Positions 33,385 through 42,117 of a stretch of 64,000 nucleotides of DNA are shown here, one piece after another. The notes below the pieces were generated by a model that saw nothing but the letters and a program-made list of their open reading frames with translations, did not search any database and was not told the origin of the DNA. The stretch is from Nitratireductor sp. B36 (lineage in GTDB: Bacteria > Pseudomonadota > Alphaproteobacteria > Rhizobiales > Rhizobiaceae): assembly GCF_020833685.1 (NCBI RefSeq), contig NZ_JACKZY010000002.1:124001-188000 (forward strand), read 5' to 3'. Each line of letters starts with the position of its first letter. The first letter of the stretch is position 1. The position numbers and the translations under genes are program-made.

Positions 33385-34599
33385 ATGAACGAATACGCGG
33401 TTTTGTGGGATTGGCTGTCCTTTGGCGTGCGCTGGCTGCATGTGGTCACGGCCATCGCCTGGATTGGCTCATCCTTCTATTTCATCGCGCTCGATCTGGG
33501 GCTCGTTAAGCGGCCGGCTCTGCCCGAGGGCGTGCATGGCGAGGAATGGCAGGTCCATGGCGGCGGTTTCTACCACATCCAGAAATACATGGTTGCGCCG
33601 GCCTCCATGCCCGAGCACCTGACCTGGTTCAAATGGGAATCCTATTCCACCTGGCTCTCCGGCTTCGCGCTGCTTGCCATCGTCTATTATGCGGGCGCGG
33701 ATCTTTATCTTATTGACCGCAACGTGCTCGATGTGCCGGCCTGGGGCGGCATCCTGATCTCGCTCGCCTCCATCGGGCTTGGCTGGCTGCTCTACGACCT
33801 TCTGTGCAAGTCGCCGCTCGGCAAAAGCGACACGGCGCTGATGCTGGTGCTCTATGTGATCCTTGTGGTGATGGCGTGGGGCTATACGCAGCTCTTCACC
33901 GGCCGCGCGGCCTTCCTGCACCTGGGCGCTTTCACCGCGACGATCATGACCGCGAACGTCTTCCTGATCATCATCCCCAATCAGAAGATCGTGGTGGCCG
34001 ATCTGAAGGCGGGAGGCACGCCCGACCCAAAACTTGGCCTGCAGGCCAAGCAGCGTTCGCTGCACAACAATTACCTGACACTGCCCGTCGTCTTCCTGAT
34101 GCTGTCGAACCATTATCCGCTGGCCTTCGGAACCCAGTTCAACTGGGTGATCGCATCGCTCATCTTCATCATCGGCGTGCTGATCCGCCATTATTTCAAC
34201 ACCATGCATGCCCGCAAGGGCACACCGCACTGGACCTGGGGGCTGGCCGGCGTTCTCTTCATCATCATCATGTGGCTTTCCACCGTGCCGCAGGTGCTGA
34301 TGGGCGAGACGAAGCTTTCGGCGACGGGCGAGACCTTCGTCGCCTCGACCCATTTTCCGGCGGTGCGTGACACGGTCATGGGGCGTTGCGCCATGTGCCA
34401 TGCCGCGGTGCCGGGCTATGAGGGCGTTCCCTTCCCGCCGAAGAATGTTGTGCTCGACACGGATGCCTCTATTGCCGAGCACGCGCGTGAAATCTATCTG
34501 CAGGCAGGCCGCAGCCACGCCATGCCGCCCGGCAATGTCTCGGGCATCACCGAAGAAGAGAGGCGGCTGATCGTGACCTGGTTCGAGGAGGCACGCTAG
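33385..34599 (+). CDS. puuD: Urate hydroxylase PuuD (membrane, cytochrome c domain)
   Basis: 404 residues. About eight membrane helices (first at residues 15-35, WLHVVTAIAWIGSSFYFIAL) are followed by a periplasmic c-type heme domain with CAMCH at residues 335-339 and a possible Met ligand in GRSHAMPPGNVSG. It oxidises urate to 5-hydroxyisourate with electrons passed to the respiratory chain, replacing soluble uricase. First gene of puuD-guaD-glycerate kinase, divergent from the LysR regulator. Confidence 0.93.
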   Translation: MNEYAVLWDWLSFGVRWLHVVTAIAWIGSSFYFIALDLGLVKRPALPEGVHGEEWQVHGGGFYHIQKYMVAPASMPEHLTWFKWESYSTWLSGFALLAIVYYAGADLYLIDRNVLDVPAWGGILISLASIGLGWLLYDLLCKSPLGKSDTALMLVLYVILVVMAWGYTQLFTGRAAFLHLGAFTATIMTANVFLIIIPNQKIVVADLKAGGTPDPKLGLQAKQRSLHNNYLTLPVVFLMLSNHYPLAFGTQFNWVIASLIFIIGVLIRHYFNTMHARKGTPHWTWGLAGVLFIIIMWLSTVPQVLMGETKLSATGETFVASTHFPAVRDTVMGRCAMCHAAVPGYEGVPFPPKNVVLDTDASIAEHAREIYLQAGRSHAMPPGNVSGITEEERRLIVTWFEEAR

Positions 34600-34602
34600 C
34601 GC

Positions 34603-35910
34603 ATGGCACAGAAACTCATCCGTGGCAGGCTTCTGTCCTTCAAGACCGAACCGCGGAGCATCGACGACCACGACGCCTATATCTTTGAAGAGGACGGTGC
34701 GGTTCTGGTCGAAGACGGCGTCATCCTCGCTGCCGGCAGCTTTGCCGAGGTCGTAGCCGGCGCCGAAGCGGGGCACGCGGTGGTGGATCACCGCCCGCAT
34801 CTCATCCTGCCGGGCTTCATCGACGCCCATGCGCATTTCCCGCAGATGCAGGTGATCGCGAGCTATGGCGCCGAGCTTCTGGACTGGCTGAACAACTACA
34901 CCTTCCCCGAAGAAACCAAATTCTCCGACATTCAGCATGCCCGCCACATTGCCCGTCTGTTCTTCGATGAGCTGCTGCGCAACGGCACGACCACGGTGGC
35001 GGCCTATTGCTCGGTTCACAAGGAAAGCGCGGAAGCGTTTTTTGAGGAAGCGCTGGCGCGCAATCTGTGTGTCGTCGGCGGCAAGGTGATGATGGACCGC
35101 AACGCGCCGGCAGCGCTCACCGACACGCCACAATCCTCCTATGACGACACGAAAGCGCTGATCGGCGCATGGCATGGCAGGGGCCGGCTCCACTATGCCG
35201 TCACGCCGCGTTTTGCCATCACCTCCAGCCCAGAGCAGCTGGAAATGGCCGCAGCACTGATGCGGGAGTTTCCCGACCTGCACATGCAGACGCATCTTTC
35301 CGAAAACCACGACGAGATCGCCTTCACGCTGGAGCTTTATCCAGACGCGCCGGACTATACAGGCATCTACGAGCATTACGGCCTGCTTGGCCCCAAGGCG
35401 TTGCTCGGCCATTGCATTCATCTTTCCGAGCGCGAGGCGGATGTGCTTTCGGACACGGGCTCGGTCGCTGTGTTCTGCCCTACGTCCAATCTCTTCCTCG
35501 GCTCCGGCCTGTTCGACTATCAGCGCTATCGCAAACGCGAAAAACCGCTGCGGCTGGCCTCGGCGACGGATGTGGGTGGCGGCACCAACTACTCCATGCT
35601 GCGCACCATGGATGAGGGCTACAAGGTGATCGCGCTCAATGGCGAGAAGCTGAACCCGCTCGCTTCCTTCTGGCAGATCACGCGCGGCAATGCCGAGGCG
35701 CTTTCCCTGTCGGAGCGCGTGGGCACGCTGGAACCGGGCACCGACGCCGATATCGTGGTTCTGAATGTGCGCGCGACGCCGGTCATGGAGTTGCGCATGG
35801 AGCGTGTGGAAACTCTCGCCGAGGAGCTTTTCCTGCTTCAAACGCTTGCCGATGACCGCGCAATCGTGGAAACCTATGTCTCAGGACAGGCGGCCAAAAG
35901 CGCCTTGTGA
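34603..35910 (+). CDS. guaD: Guanine deaminase
   Basis: 435 residues, amidohydrolase fold. It has the metal site GFIDAHAHFPQMQVIASYG, the guanine-deaminase segment LLDWLNNYTFPEE, MQTHLSENHDEIAF, LLGHCIHLSE and ATDVGGGTNYSMLRTM. It turns guanine into xanthine for XdhAB. It starts 3 bp after the puuD stop, so the two are co-transcribed. Confidence 0.95.
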   Translation: MAQKLIRGRLLSFKTEPRSIDDHDAYIFEEDGAVLVEDGVILAAGSFAEVVAGAEAGHAVVDHRPHLILPGFIDAHAHFPQMQVIASYGAELLDWLNNYTFPEETKFSDIQHARHIARLFFDELLRNGTTTVAAYCSVHKESAEAFFEEALARNLCVVGGKVMMDRNAPAALTDTPQSSYDDTKALIGAWHGRGRLHYAVTPRFAITSSPEQLEMAAALMREFPDLHMQTHLSENHDEIAFTLELYPDAPDYTGIYEHYGLLGPKALLGHCIHLSEREADVLSDTGSVAVFCPTSNLFLGSGLFDYQRYRKREKPLRLASATDVGGGTNYSMLRTMDEGYKVIALNGEKLNPLASFWQITRGNAEALSLSERVGTLEPGTDADIVVLNVRATPVMELRMERVETLAEELFLLQTLADDRAIVETYVSGQAAKSAL

Positions 35911-35925
35911 ATCAGGGGGGCGCAT

Positions 35926-37197
35926 TTGAACCGCAGCATCGATCCGAAAGCATTTTTCACAACGCTGTTCGAGGCTGCCGTCTCTGCCGCCGACCCGTCC
36001 AAGACCATCCGAACGTTCCTCCCGCCAAAGCCGAAGGGCCGCACCATCGTTGTCGGTGCAGGCAAAGGGGCGGCGCAAATGGCGGCAGCGCTCGAGGATG
36101 CCTGGGACGGCCCGCTTGAGGGGACTGTCGTCACCCGCTACGGATACGGTGCGCCAACCCGCGTCATAGAAGTGCTGGAGGCAGCGCATCCGGTGCCGGA
36201 TGAGGCAGGCCTTGCCGGCGCGAAACGTCTCATGGAAACAGTTGCCGGTCTCGGGCCGGATGACTTGGTGATCGCGCTGGTGTGTGGTGGTGGCTCGGCT
36301 TTGCTTCCTGCACCTGCAGGCTCCCTGACGCTCGCCGATGAGATAGCCGTCAACGAGGCGTTGCTTGCCTCCGGTGCGCCCATCTCGGCCATGAACACTG
36401 TCCGCAAGCATATTTCCACCATCAAGGGAGGCCGGTTGGCGGCTGCCGCACATCCTGCCCGTGTCGTGTCGCTCGTGGTCTCCGACATACCGGGGGACGA
36501 CCCGGCTCTTGTGTCTTCCGGGCCCACCGTTCCCGATTCTGCAGGCCGCGCCGATGCGCTGGCCATTGTGGAAGCCTTCGGCATGGATCTGCCCGAGGCC
36601 GTCATGCAGCATCTTGCTTCGCCGCAGGCCGATGCTCCATCTCCCGATGATGAGGGATTTGCGCAGAATGAGGTCCACGTTATTGCCTCGGCCGCCCGTT
36701 CGCTCGAAGCGGCGGCTCGCGAAGCCGAGAAGCAGGGCGTGCCGGCCGTGATCCTGTCTGATGCGATAGAAGGCGAGGCGCGAGAAGCGGGTGGGTTTCA
36801 CGCGGCAATCGCGCGTGAGATCGCCGCGAAGGGCCGGCCTTTCCAGAAGCCGGTCATGCTGTTGTCCGGGGGGGAGACCACGGTGACGCTTTCTGGCAAG
36901 GGAGGCCGTGGCGGTCGCAACACCGAGTTTCTGCTGGCCCTTGCGCTTGGCATCGAGGGTGTCGCGGGCGTTTCCGCTTTCGCCGCCGACACTGACGGCA
37001 TAGACGGTTCCGAAGACAATGCGGGTGCTTTTGCCGATCACCACACGGTCGTGCGGTTGCGTCAGGCAGGGCACGATCCGAAGGCACTTCTGGCCAAACA
37101 TGACGCCTGGGGCGCGTTCGACACGCTCGATGATCTGTTCGTGCCGGGTCCTACCGGCACGAATGTCAATGATTTGCGTGTGGTTCTGGTACGCTAA
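35926..37197 (+). CDS. Glycerate 2-kinase, MOFRL family
   Basis: 423 residues, usual family length. It has an N-terminal DUF4147-type kinase domain (TIVVGAGKGAAQMAAALEDA; ALVCGGGSALLPAPAGSLTL; NTVRKHISTIKGGRLAAAA; SDIPGDDPALVSSGPTVPD) and a C-terminal MOFRL domain (LSGGETTVTL; GGRNTEFLLALAL; DTDGIDGSEDNAGAF). The start is a TTG behind a G-rich AGGGGGG. It makes 2-phosphoglycerate from glycerate. Its place in the purine operon fits carbon from ureidoglycolate: glyoxylate to tartronate semialdehyde to glycerate (intermediate enzymes not in the window). Confidence 0.9.
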   Translation: MNRSIDPKAFFTTLFEAAVSAADPSKTIRTFLPPKPKGRTIVVGAGKGAAQMAAALEDAWDGPLEGTVVTRYGYGAPTRVIEVLEAAHPVPDEAGLAGAKRLMETVAGLGPDDLVIALVCGGGSALLPAPAGSLTLADEIAVNEALLASGAPISAMNTVRKHISTIKGGRLAAAAHPARVVSLVVSDIPGDDPALVSSGPTVPDSAGRADALAIVEAFGMDLPEAVMQHLASPQADAPSPDDEGFAQNEVHVIASAARSLEAAAREAEKQGVPAVILSDAIEGEAREAGGFHAAIAREIAAKGRPFQKPVMLLSGGETTVTLSGKGGRGGRNTEFLLALALGIEGVAGVSAFAADTDGIDGSEDNAGAFADHHTVVRLRQAGHDPKALLAKHDAWGAFDTLDDLFVPGPTGTNVNDLRVVLVR

Positions 37198-37230
37198 TCC
37201 CGGCCACTCGACCGGATTGGCCGAAATATT

Positions 37231-37620
37231 CTACACACGGTTCCGAGGGCGCTCCTCCGGCTGATAGACGGACAGGACATGTCCATCCGGGTCGGCAAAC
37301 TCTGCCGACCAGCCGCCCGGCGCGTGACTGACAGGCGTGACGATGGTTGCGCCCTTTTTCGCCAGCCCCGAAACCACATCGTCGATGCCGCCTTCGGAAA
37401 GATCGAACACCACGATGGGCGTGTTGCCGGGCCGGGATTCCATCTGAAAGAAGATGAGTTCGATATTGTTCTCGATGCTGGCGAGCAGCCAGTCGCCCGA
37501 TTCTTCGTCTCCTGCCATCCGCTGAACATCGAGCCCGATCACATCGCGATAGAACGCCTCCGTGCGGTCGATGTCGTTGACGTAGTAGCAGATATTGCCG
37601 ATGCGGATGTTGGAAAGCAT
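37231..37620 (-). CDS. VOC (glyoxalase/bleomycin-resistance fold) family protein
   Basis: 129 residues with two beta-alpha-beta-beta-beta modules, starting IGNICYYVNDIDRTEAFYRDVIGLDV and ending FADPDGHVLSVYQPEE. The class includes glyoxalases, dioxygenases and resistance proteins; the substrate cannot be read. It lies 15 bp after the sigma-like gene on the same strand and is probably co-transcribed with it. Confidence 0.85.
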   Translation of the reverse strand: MLSNIRIGNICYYVNDIDRTEAFYRDVIGLDVQRMAGDEESGDWLLASIENNIELIFFQMESRPGNTPIVVFDLSEGGIDDVVSGLAKKGATIVTPVSHAPGGWSAEFADPDGHVLSVYQPEERPRNRV

Positions 37621-37635
37621 GTGGGTCTCCTGATG

Positions 37636-38307
37636 TTACACTGCTGGTTCTGCTTCCCTATTGCCGCAGAAATCCGTTTCGTGAGCTTTGGAAGAAGAAA
37701 AACTGACCGTGAAGAGATGTCCGTCCGGGTCATGGCTTGCCAGGAACGCCCCGTCGCGACGGGTCAAAGGAAGGAGGCTCTGCCGGATGGCGCCGAAAGC
37801 GAGCGTGCCTGACAAATGCTCCTTGCCCGGTTGATCACCGTCATCTGCCGCGTTGCGGCAGCGCGCGCGCAGCCCGGCAATGCGCTGTCGCAGACTTTCA
37901 TCCGAGATACGCAGCAAATGGCGAATTTCCTTACGCGTGTGCCCTCCCAGAGCAAGAAGAGCGACAATTCTTTGGCTCTTCGGCAGGCTTGCGAGGAATT
38001 CGGCTGGGAGAAACGGCACGGCGCCGTTCCCGGAAACGTCCGTGGTGCGCTCGCGTTTCATGCGGCGATAGGCAGAGCGCCGCCTTGTCGCTGCCACATT
38101 GCGCATCACACCCTGCAGCCAGGCGCCACTGGCCACTTCCGGTCGCTTGGATGCTGTCAGCGCCACGATGAGCGTTTCATGGAGCAGGTCTTCCGCTTCC
38201 ATGAGCTGTGAAGCGTGGCGACGCGCTGTCTTCAGCAGGTGATTGTAGGTGGCGGTGGTGAGGTCGAGCCGGGCATGCGCGTCCATTGTTTCTGTCCTGC
38301 TTTCCAC
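37636..38307 (-). CDS. ECF-type sigma factor-like protein with C-terminal extension
   Basis: 223 residues. Region 2 (TYNHLLKTARRHASQLMEAEDLLHETLIVAL) and region 4 (LPKSQRIVALLALGGHTRKEIRHLLRISDESLRQRIAGLRAR) are present. About 75 further residues follow, containing GAFLASHDPDGHLFTV, not part of a standard ECF factor. The start is taken as a GTG at 38307 with GGGAG six bases before; an in-frame ATG at 38286 is possible. No anti-sigma gene is adjacent; the VOC gene follows, suggesting a ligand- or partner-controlled regulator (inference). Confidence 0.8.
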   Translation of the reverse strand: MESRTETMDAHARLDLTTATYNHLLKTARRHASQLMEAEDLLHETLIVALTASKRPEVASGAWLQGVMRNVAATRRRSAYRRMKRERTTDVSGNGAVPFLPAEFLASLPKSQRIVALLALGGHTRKEIRHLLRISDESLRQRIAGLRARCRNAADDGDQPGKEHLSGTLAFGAIRQSLLPLTRRDGAFLASHDPDGHLFTVSFSSSKAHETDFCGNREAEPAV

Positions 38308-38394
38308 CTGCGGCTCCCATCGGTTCTTGAGCAGATCAACGCTAGAGGTCGTGACGCGCTCTGCAAGAGAGGGTCGTGTGGGGGGCGTGACGGG

Positions 38395-39369
38395 TCAGCC
38401 GGCGATATCGATCACGCCGCTTTCGCCGCTTTCCGTGCCAAAGGCGAGGCGCCGTCCCTCATCGTCCCAGGCCATGGCCGTGATCGCACCCTTGCCCTGT
38501 CGGCGCAGCAGCACCTCTTTCTGGTCTGCAAAGCGTCCGGCCAGGATCATGCCGTCGGTATAGCCTATCGCGACGATTTCCTCCGTGGGATGGCAGCAAA
38601 CCTGCGTCACCATTGTGTCGCCGCGTGTGCCGAGCTCCAGCGGTGCCTTGCCCATCGGGCCGTCCTTGGCCTGGAATGGCCAGATGATGGCGGCTGGGGC
38701 GCCAGACGTAGCCAACCATTTGCCCTTCGCACTCCAGGAAAAACTCTTCACCTTGGCTGGATAGCCGGCCATGCGCATGTGCTTTCCGTCGGCGAGTTTC
38801 CAGCCATGCAGGGCATTTTCCTGCATGGTGGTGACAAGGAACTTTCCATCGGGGGAAAAGGTGATGCCGGTGTGGGGCCCGGCCCATTCCAGCTCCGTCG
38901 GCTTGCCCTCGGTTGCGGGAAAATGCAGCGTTGCGCCATTGTATCGAGCGATGGCGAGACGCATGCCCTTCGGCGCGAAGGCAATGCCTTCCACCGAGCG
39001 CGGGTGCTGAAACTCGCGCTGTTTTCCATCGGCAAAGCGCACATGGGCTGAGCGCCCGACCGCGAAACCGACTGCGCCCTGCGGACCAGCCGCTACGCTG
39101 GTCACCCATTTGCGCCCGATCTCGGCCAGCGTTTCCATCGCCCCGTCGGATGAAAGCCGCGCCACGCGCCCGTCTTCGCCTCCCGTGATGAGGCAGGCGC
39201 TGTCCTGACCGATGCAGGCGGCCAAAAGCCCGTCATGAAGCTCAGTCCATTTGTGGCCATTGTCGAGGCGATGCACCACGCCATCGGCCAGGGCGAAATG
39301 CGGTATGTTGTTCAGCCACGCGGCAGCAATGCATTGGCTGTCGAGATCGAGCGGTGCGACTGTTGGCAT
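38395..39369 (-). CDS. WD40-repeat beta-propeller protein
   Basis: 324 residues with repeated blades ending in DGR/W-D-like units: GGEDGRVARLSSDG, GITFSPDGKFLVTTMQ, KSFSWSAKGKWLATSG, AIGYTDGMILAGRF and AMAWDDEGRRLAFGTESG. No signal peptide, so cytosolic. It begins 3 bp after the CobW-type GTPase gene, a close coupling that suggests a partner in zinc handling or protein metallation, but the function is not established. Confidence 0.85.
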   Translation of the reverse strand: MPTVAPLDLDSQCIAAAWLNNIPHFALADGVVHRLDNGHKWTELHDGLLAACIGQDSACLITGGEDGRVARLSSDGAMETLAEIGRKWVTSVAAGPQGAVGFAVGRSAHVRFADGKQREFQHPRSVEGIAFAPKGMRLAIARYNGATLHFPATEGKPTELEWAGPHTGITFSPDGKFLVTTMQENALHGWKLADGKHMRMAGYPAKVKSFSWSAKGKWLATSGAPAAIIWPFQAKDGPMGKAPLELGTRGDTMVTQVCCHPTEEIVAIGYTDGMILAGRFADQKEVLLRRQGKGAITAMAWDDEGRRLAFGTESGESGVIDIAG

Positions 39370-39372
39370 ACA

Positions 39373-40455
39373 TCAGGCCTGACAGGCTTCGAAGGTGCGT
39401 TGCAGGCGCTCGGTATCGAGATCCCGTCCGATGAAGACGAGACGTGTCTCGCGTTTCTCGTCGTCGCGCCAGGGACGCTGGTGGTCTCCTTCGACGATCA
39501 TGTGGACGCCTTGCACGACGAAACGGTCGGGATCGTCCGCAAACGCGATGATGCCCTTGAGGCGCAGAATGTTCGGTCCGTCGATCTGCGTGGTCTTTTC
39601 CAGCCATGGAAGAAACTTCTTTGGATCCATCTCTCCCGCACGCAGCGAGAGCGATTTCACGCCTGCATCATGAATGGGCGACGCTTCGCCGTGATGGTGA
39701 TGATGCCCGTGATCATGATCGTGGTGGTGATGATCGTGATCGCAGTCGGGGCCGCAGACATGATCGGGGTGATCCTGATCGAGGAAGTGCGGGTCATTGT
39801 CGAGCACACGCTTCAGGTCGAAGGCGCCCCGATCGAGCACTTCGGACAAGGAAACGCTCGCACGTTCGGAGCGGTGGATGCGCGCCATCGGATTGATCGC
39901 GCGGATCGTCGCCTCCAAGGCGGCGAGTTCTTCAGGTGTGACAAGATCGGTCTTGTTCACGATCACGACATCGGCGAAGGCGATCTGGTCTTCCGCCTCA
40001 TTGGAATCCTTCAGGCGCAGGGGCAGGTGTTTGGCGTCGACCAGTGCCACAACGGCGTCAAGCCTGGTCTTGGCTCGCACATCGTCATCCATGAAAAAGG
40101 TCTGCGCCACCGGTGCCGGATCTGCCAGCCCCGTGGTCTCCACGACGATGGCATCAAAGCGCCCGGCACGTCTGGTCAGGCCCTCCACGACCCGCACCAG
40201 ATCGCCGCGCACCGTGCAGCACACGCAGCCATTGTTCATTTCGTAGATTTCCTCGTCGGATTCCACGATCAGGTCGTTGTCGATGCCGATCTCGCCAAAC
40301 TCGTTGACGATCACTGCATAGCGTTTGCCGTGATCTTCGGTAAGGATCCGGTTCAGAAGGGTCGTTTTGCCTGAACCGAGATAGCCGGTCAGTACCGTTA
40401 CGGGGATTTGCTTCGCTTCGGCTTCGCCGGGTGTCTCAGTCTGCACGTCGGACAT
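39373..40455 (-). CDS. CobW/ZNG1-type GTP-binding zinc metallochaperone
   Basis: 360 residues. Walker [10 protein letters not shown] at 24-32, the metal-binding CXCC (GCVCCTV, Cys77, Cys79, Cys80), NKTD for guanine specificity, and a His/Asp-rich loop of about 30 residues near 230-258 (HVCGPDC, then alternating D and H). A C-terminal CobW domain follows. The family hands zinc to client enzymes under scarcity. I start it at the ATG at 40455. I see no good Zur-box match upstream. Confidence 0.92.
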   Translation of the reverse strand: MSDVQTETPGEAEAKQIPVTVLTGYLGSGKTTLLNRILTEDHGKRYAVIVNEFGEIGIDNDLIVESDEEIYEMNNGCVCCTVRGDLVRVVEGLTRRAGRFDAIVVETTGLADPAPVAQTFFMDDDVRAKTRLDAVVALVDAKHLPLRLKDSNEAEDQIAFADVVIVNKTDLVTPEELAALEATIRAINPMARIHRSERASVSLSEVLDRGAFDLKRVLDNDPHFLDQDHPDHVCGPDCDHDHHHHDHDHGHHHHHGEASPIHDAGVKSLSLRAGEMDPKKFLPWLEKTTQIDGPNILRLKGIIAFADDPDRFVVQGVHMIVEGDHQRPWRDDEKRETRLVFIGRDLDTERLQRTFEACQA

Positions 40456-40518
40456 GATTTCTCGCAAAACTAGAATGGTGTTTCGACTATATAAGATGGA
40501 GGCGCATCGATTGCACGG

Positions 40519-41283
40519 TCAGCGCTCGAAATGACCGATATCGAACCGATGCACATCCTCGAGCAGTTCAAGGAAGCCGGCAACGCTGTGGGCGATGATA
40601 CGGCGCCCGGCCTCAGCACTCGCTGCAGACGCGTCCCCAGTAACGCCTTCTGGGGCGAGGTCGCGCATCATCCATCCAAAGGCGTGCGGTCCATAGGCCC
40701 GCAGATGCTTGAACCGGCTTTGGAATTCTTCCTGGGCGGATTTGAAATCCGCGGCCTTTTGCATGTCCACAAGGTCTGGACGCAGGGCAAGCATGACCGA
40801 GGTTTCGATAAAGCCTCCGTGAATGCCCAGAGCTCGCTCCTTATCAGAAACCAGGCCCTGCGGGTAGCCGAACCGAGTCCAGCTTGTGGCGGCAGCCAAC
40901 ATGCCGAATCGCACGCGAAGCTCTGTCGTCACAATGGTGAGCAGCGGCGAGTTCCCTCCATGGGCGTTCAATATGACCAGTTTTCGCACACCGGCTTTGA
41001 ATTGCCGGGCACCGATGTCGATCCACCGGTTCGCAGCATCCTCGAATGGAATGCTTCGGGTTGAGCTGGAATCGGAGTGCTCGACCGAATAGCCAATCTT
41101 CTCGACGGGAAGAAAAACGACATCCAGATGCTCGGGGATTTCTTTTTTGACTTCTTCTACAATGCCTTGCGCGATGATCCAGTCGGTATCCGGGGACAGA
41201 TGCGGGCCATGTTGCTCTGTCGCTCCAATTGGCAAGACCGCAATTTTCTCTGCGATAGCGTGGGTGTTATCTTGTGTATTCAC
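40519..41283 (-). CDS. Creatininase family amidohydrolase
   Basis: 254 residues with the binuclear-metal creatininase signatures LPIGATEQHGPHLSPDTD at about residue 17, VILNAHGGNSPLL and GIHGGFIETSVMLALRPDL. Family members hydrolyse creatinine, formamidopyrimidines or mycofactocin-type amides. The start is GTG with GGGGGA upstream. It diverges from a MarR regulator across a 172-bp gap with a palindrome. Substrate unknown. Confidence 0.88.
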   Translation of the reverse strand: MNTQDNTHAIAEKIAVLPIGATEQHGPHLSPDTDWIIAQGIVEEVKKEIPEHLDVVFLPVEKIGYSVEHSDSSSTRSIPFEDAANRWIDIGARQFKAGVRKLVILNAHGGNSPLLTIVTTELRVRFGMLAAATSWTRFGYPQGLVSDKERALGIHGGFIETSVMLALRPDLVDMQKAADFKSAQEEFQSRFKHLRAYGPHAFGWMMRDLAPEGVTGDASAASAEAGRRIIAHSVAGFLELLEDVHRFDIGHFER

Positions 41284-41326
41284 AGCGTCCCCCGCGATGT
41301 ATCAAGAAACTTGTCCGGCAAAACTC

Positions 41327-41347
41327 TTATCCAAAAGTAGTGGATAA
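41327..41347. promoter_or_regulatory. Candidate MarR operator
   Basis: TTATCCA-N7-TGGATAA, a perfect 21-bp dyad in the gap between the divergent creatininase and MarR genes, 44 bp upstream of the creatininase GTG. A smaller dyad TTGT-CTAA-ACAA follows at 41352-41363. Confidence 0.55.
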
Positions 41348-41455
41348 TTATTTGTCTAAACAAGAGCAATCTATGGTTGCAATGGGAATCGTTAGAGCTA
41401 TTTTGTGTACGGGGCGTTCTATCTCATCGTTAAGGATGTCTAAAGGGGAGTTTGT

Positions 41456-41932
41456 ATGGCCAAAGCTGCAAAAGGCGCGACAATTGGCTTATTACAGTCG
41501 GCCGCCCGGCTTTCACGTACCGCTCTGGCCGAACGGCTTTTAGAGCACGGGCTATATGCGGGGCAAGACAAGCTGATGCTGGCACTGTCGGTGGAGAATG
41601 GGCAAACGCCCAGTCAACTCGCCAATCTTCTGGGGGTCCGTCCGCCAACAATCACGAAAACCATCAACCGCCTGACGAATCAGGGGTTTCTCGAAAAGCG
41701 ATTATCTCAGGAAGATGGGCGCCGAGCCTATGTCTTCCTGACCCGGGAAGGTGAAGAGGCTATTCGCTCCATCGAGAAGTCGGTGCGCAAGACAGAAAAA
41801 ATCGCGCTCAAAGGATTCGATAAGAAGGATCGTCAGACCCTAACGGATCTTCTTTCCAAGATCGAAGCCAACCTCAATGGTACCGGTTTTGAGGGGGTCG
41901 ATGACGATGAAAATGTCGACGTTGATGCCTAG
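41456..41932 (+). CDS. MarR family transcriptional regulator
   Basis: 158 residues: winged helix (LMLALSVENGQTPSQLANLLGVRPPTITKTINRLTNQGFLEKRLSQEDGRRAYVFLT), with long helices on both sides for dimerisation and an acidic tail (VDDDENVDVDA). GGGGAG lies eight bases before the ATG. It probably represses the divergent creatininase gene and itself. Confidence 0.92.
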   Translation: MAKAAKGATIGLLQSAARLSRTALAERLLEHGLYAGQDKLMLALSVENGQTPSQLANLLGVRPPTITKTINRLTNQGFLEKRLSQEDGRRAYVFLTREGEEAIRSIEKSVRKTEKIALKGFDKKDRQTLTDLLSKIEANLNGTGFEGVDDDENVDVDA

Positions 41933-42045
41933 CCCCTGAGTTTCCTCTCCATATTCCCACAAAACTGACCGATTTTTCCGGAACAGGACGTTGCGGGCAC
42001 GCATCCTGATTGACCTTTCAGTCATCCGTGGCGTAATCAGGTCTT

Positions 42046-42117
42046 TAAACAGTTTAGGCAGGGTGCATTCGCGAGGCCGATCTCCAGATAAATGGAGGGA
42101 GTGATCGCGGATCGGCC
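42046..42117 (+). promoter_or_regulatory. Leader of the LacI gene: dyad and possible hairpin
   Basis: TAAAC-A-GTTTA (42046-42056) is a perfect 11-bp dyad upstream of the LacI gene. Closer in, GGCCGATC (42075-42082) can pair with GATCGGCC (42110-42117), which abuts the ATG, and within it CTCCA pairs with TGGAG, the latter part of the only good ribosome binding site (42094-42099). The site is about 18 bases from the ATG, so folding may matter for translation. Confidence 0.4.

Noticed and set aside
37202-37224. Hairpin CGGCCA/TGGCCG between glycerate kinase and VOC genes
   Set aside because: Only six base pairs with an 11-base loop and no T-run; too weak to annotate as a terminator.
40456-40518. 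Zur box upstream of the CobW-type gene
   Set aside because: The stretch ACTATATAAGAT is only loosely similar to alphaproteobacterial Zur sites and is not symmetrical enough to call.
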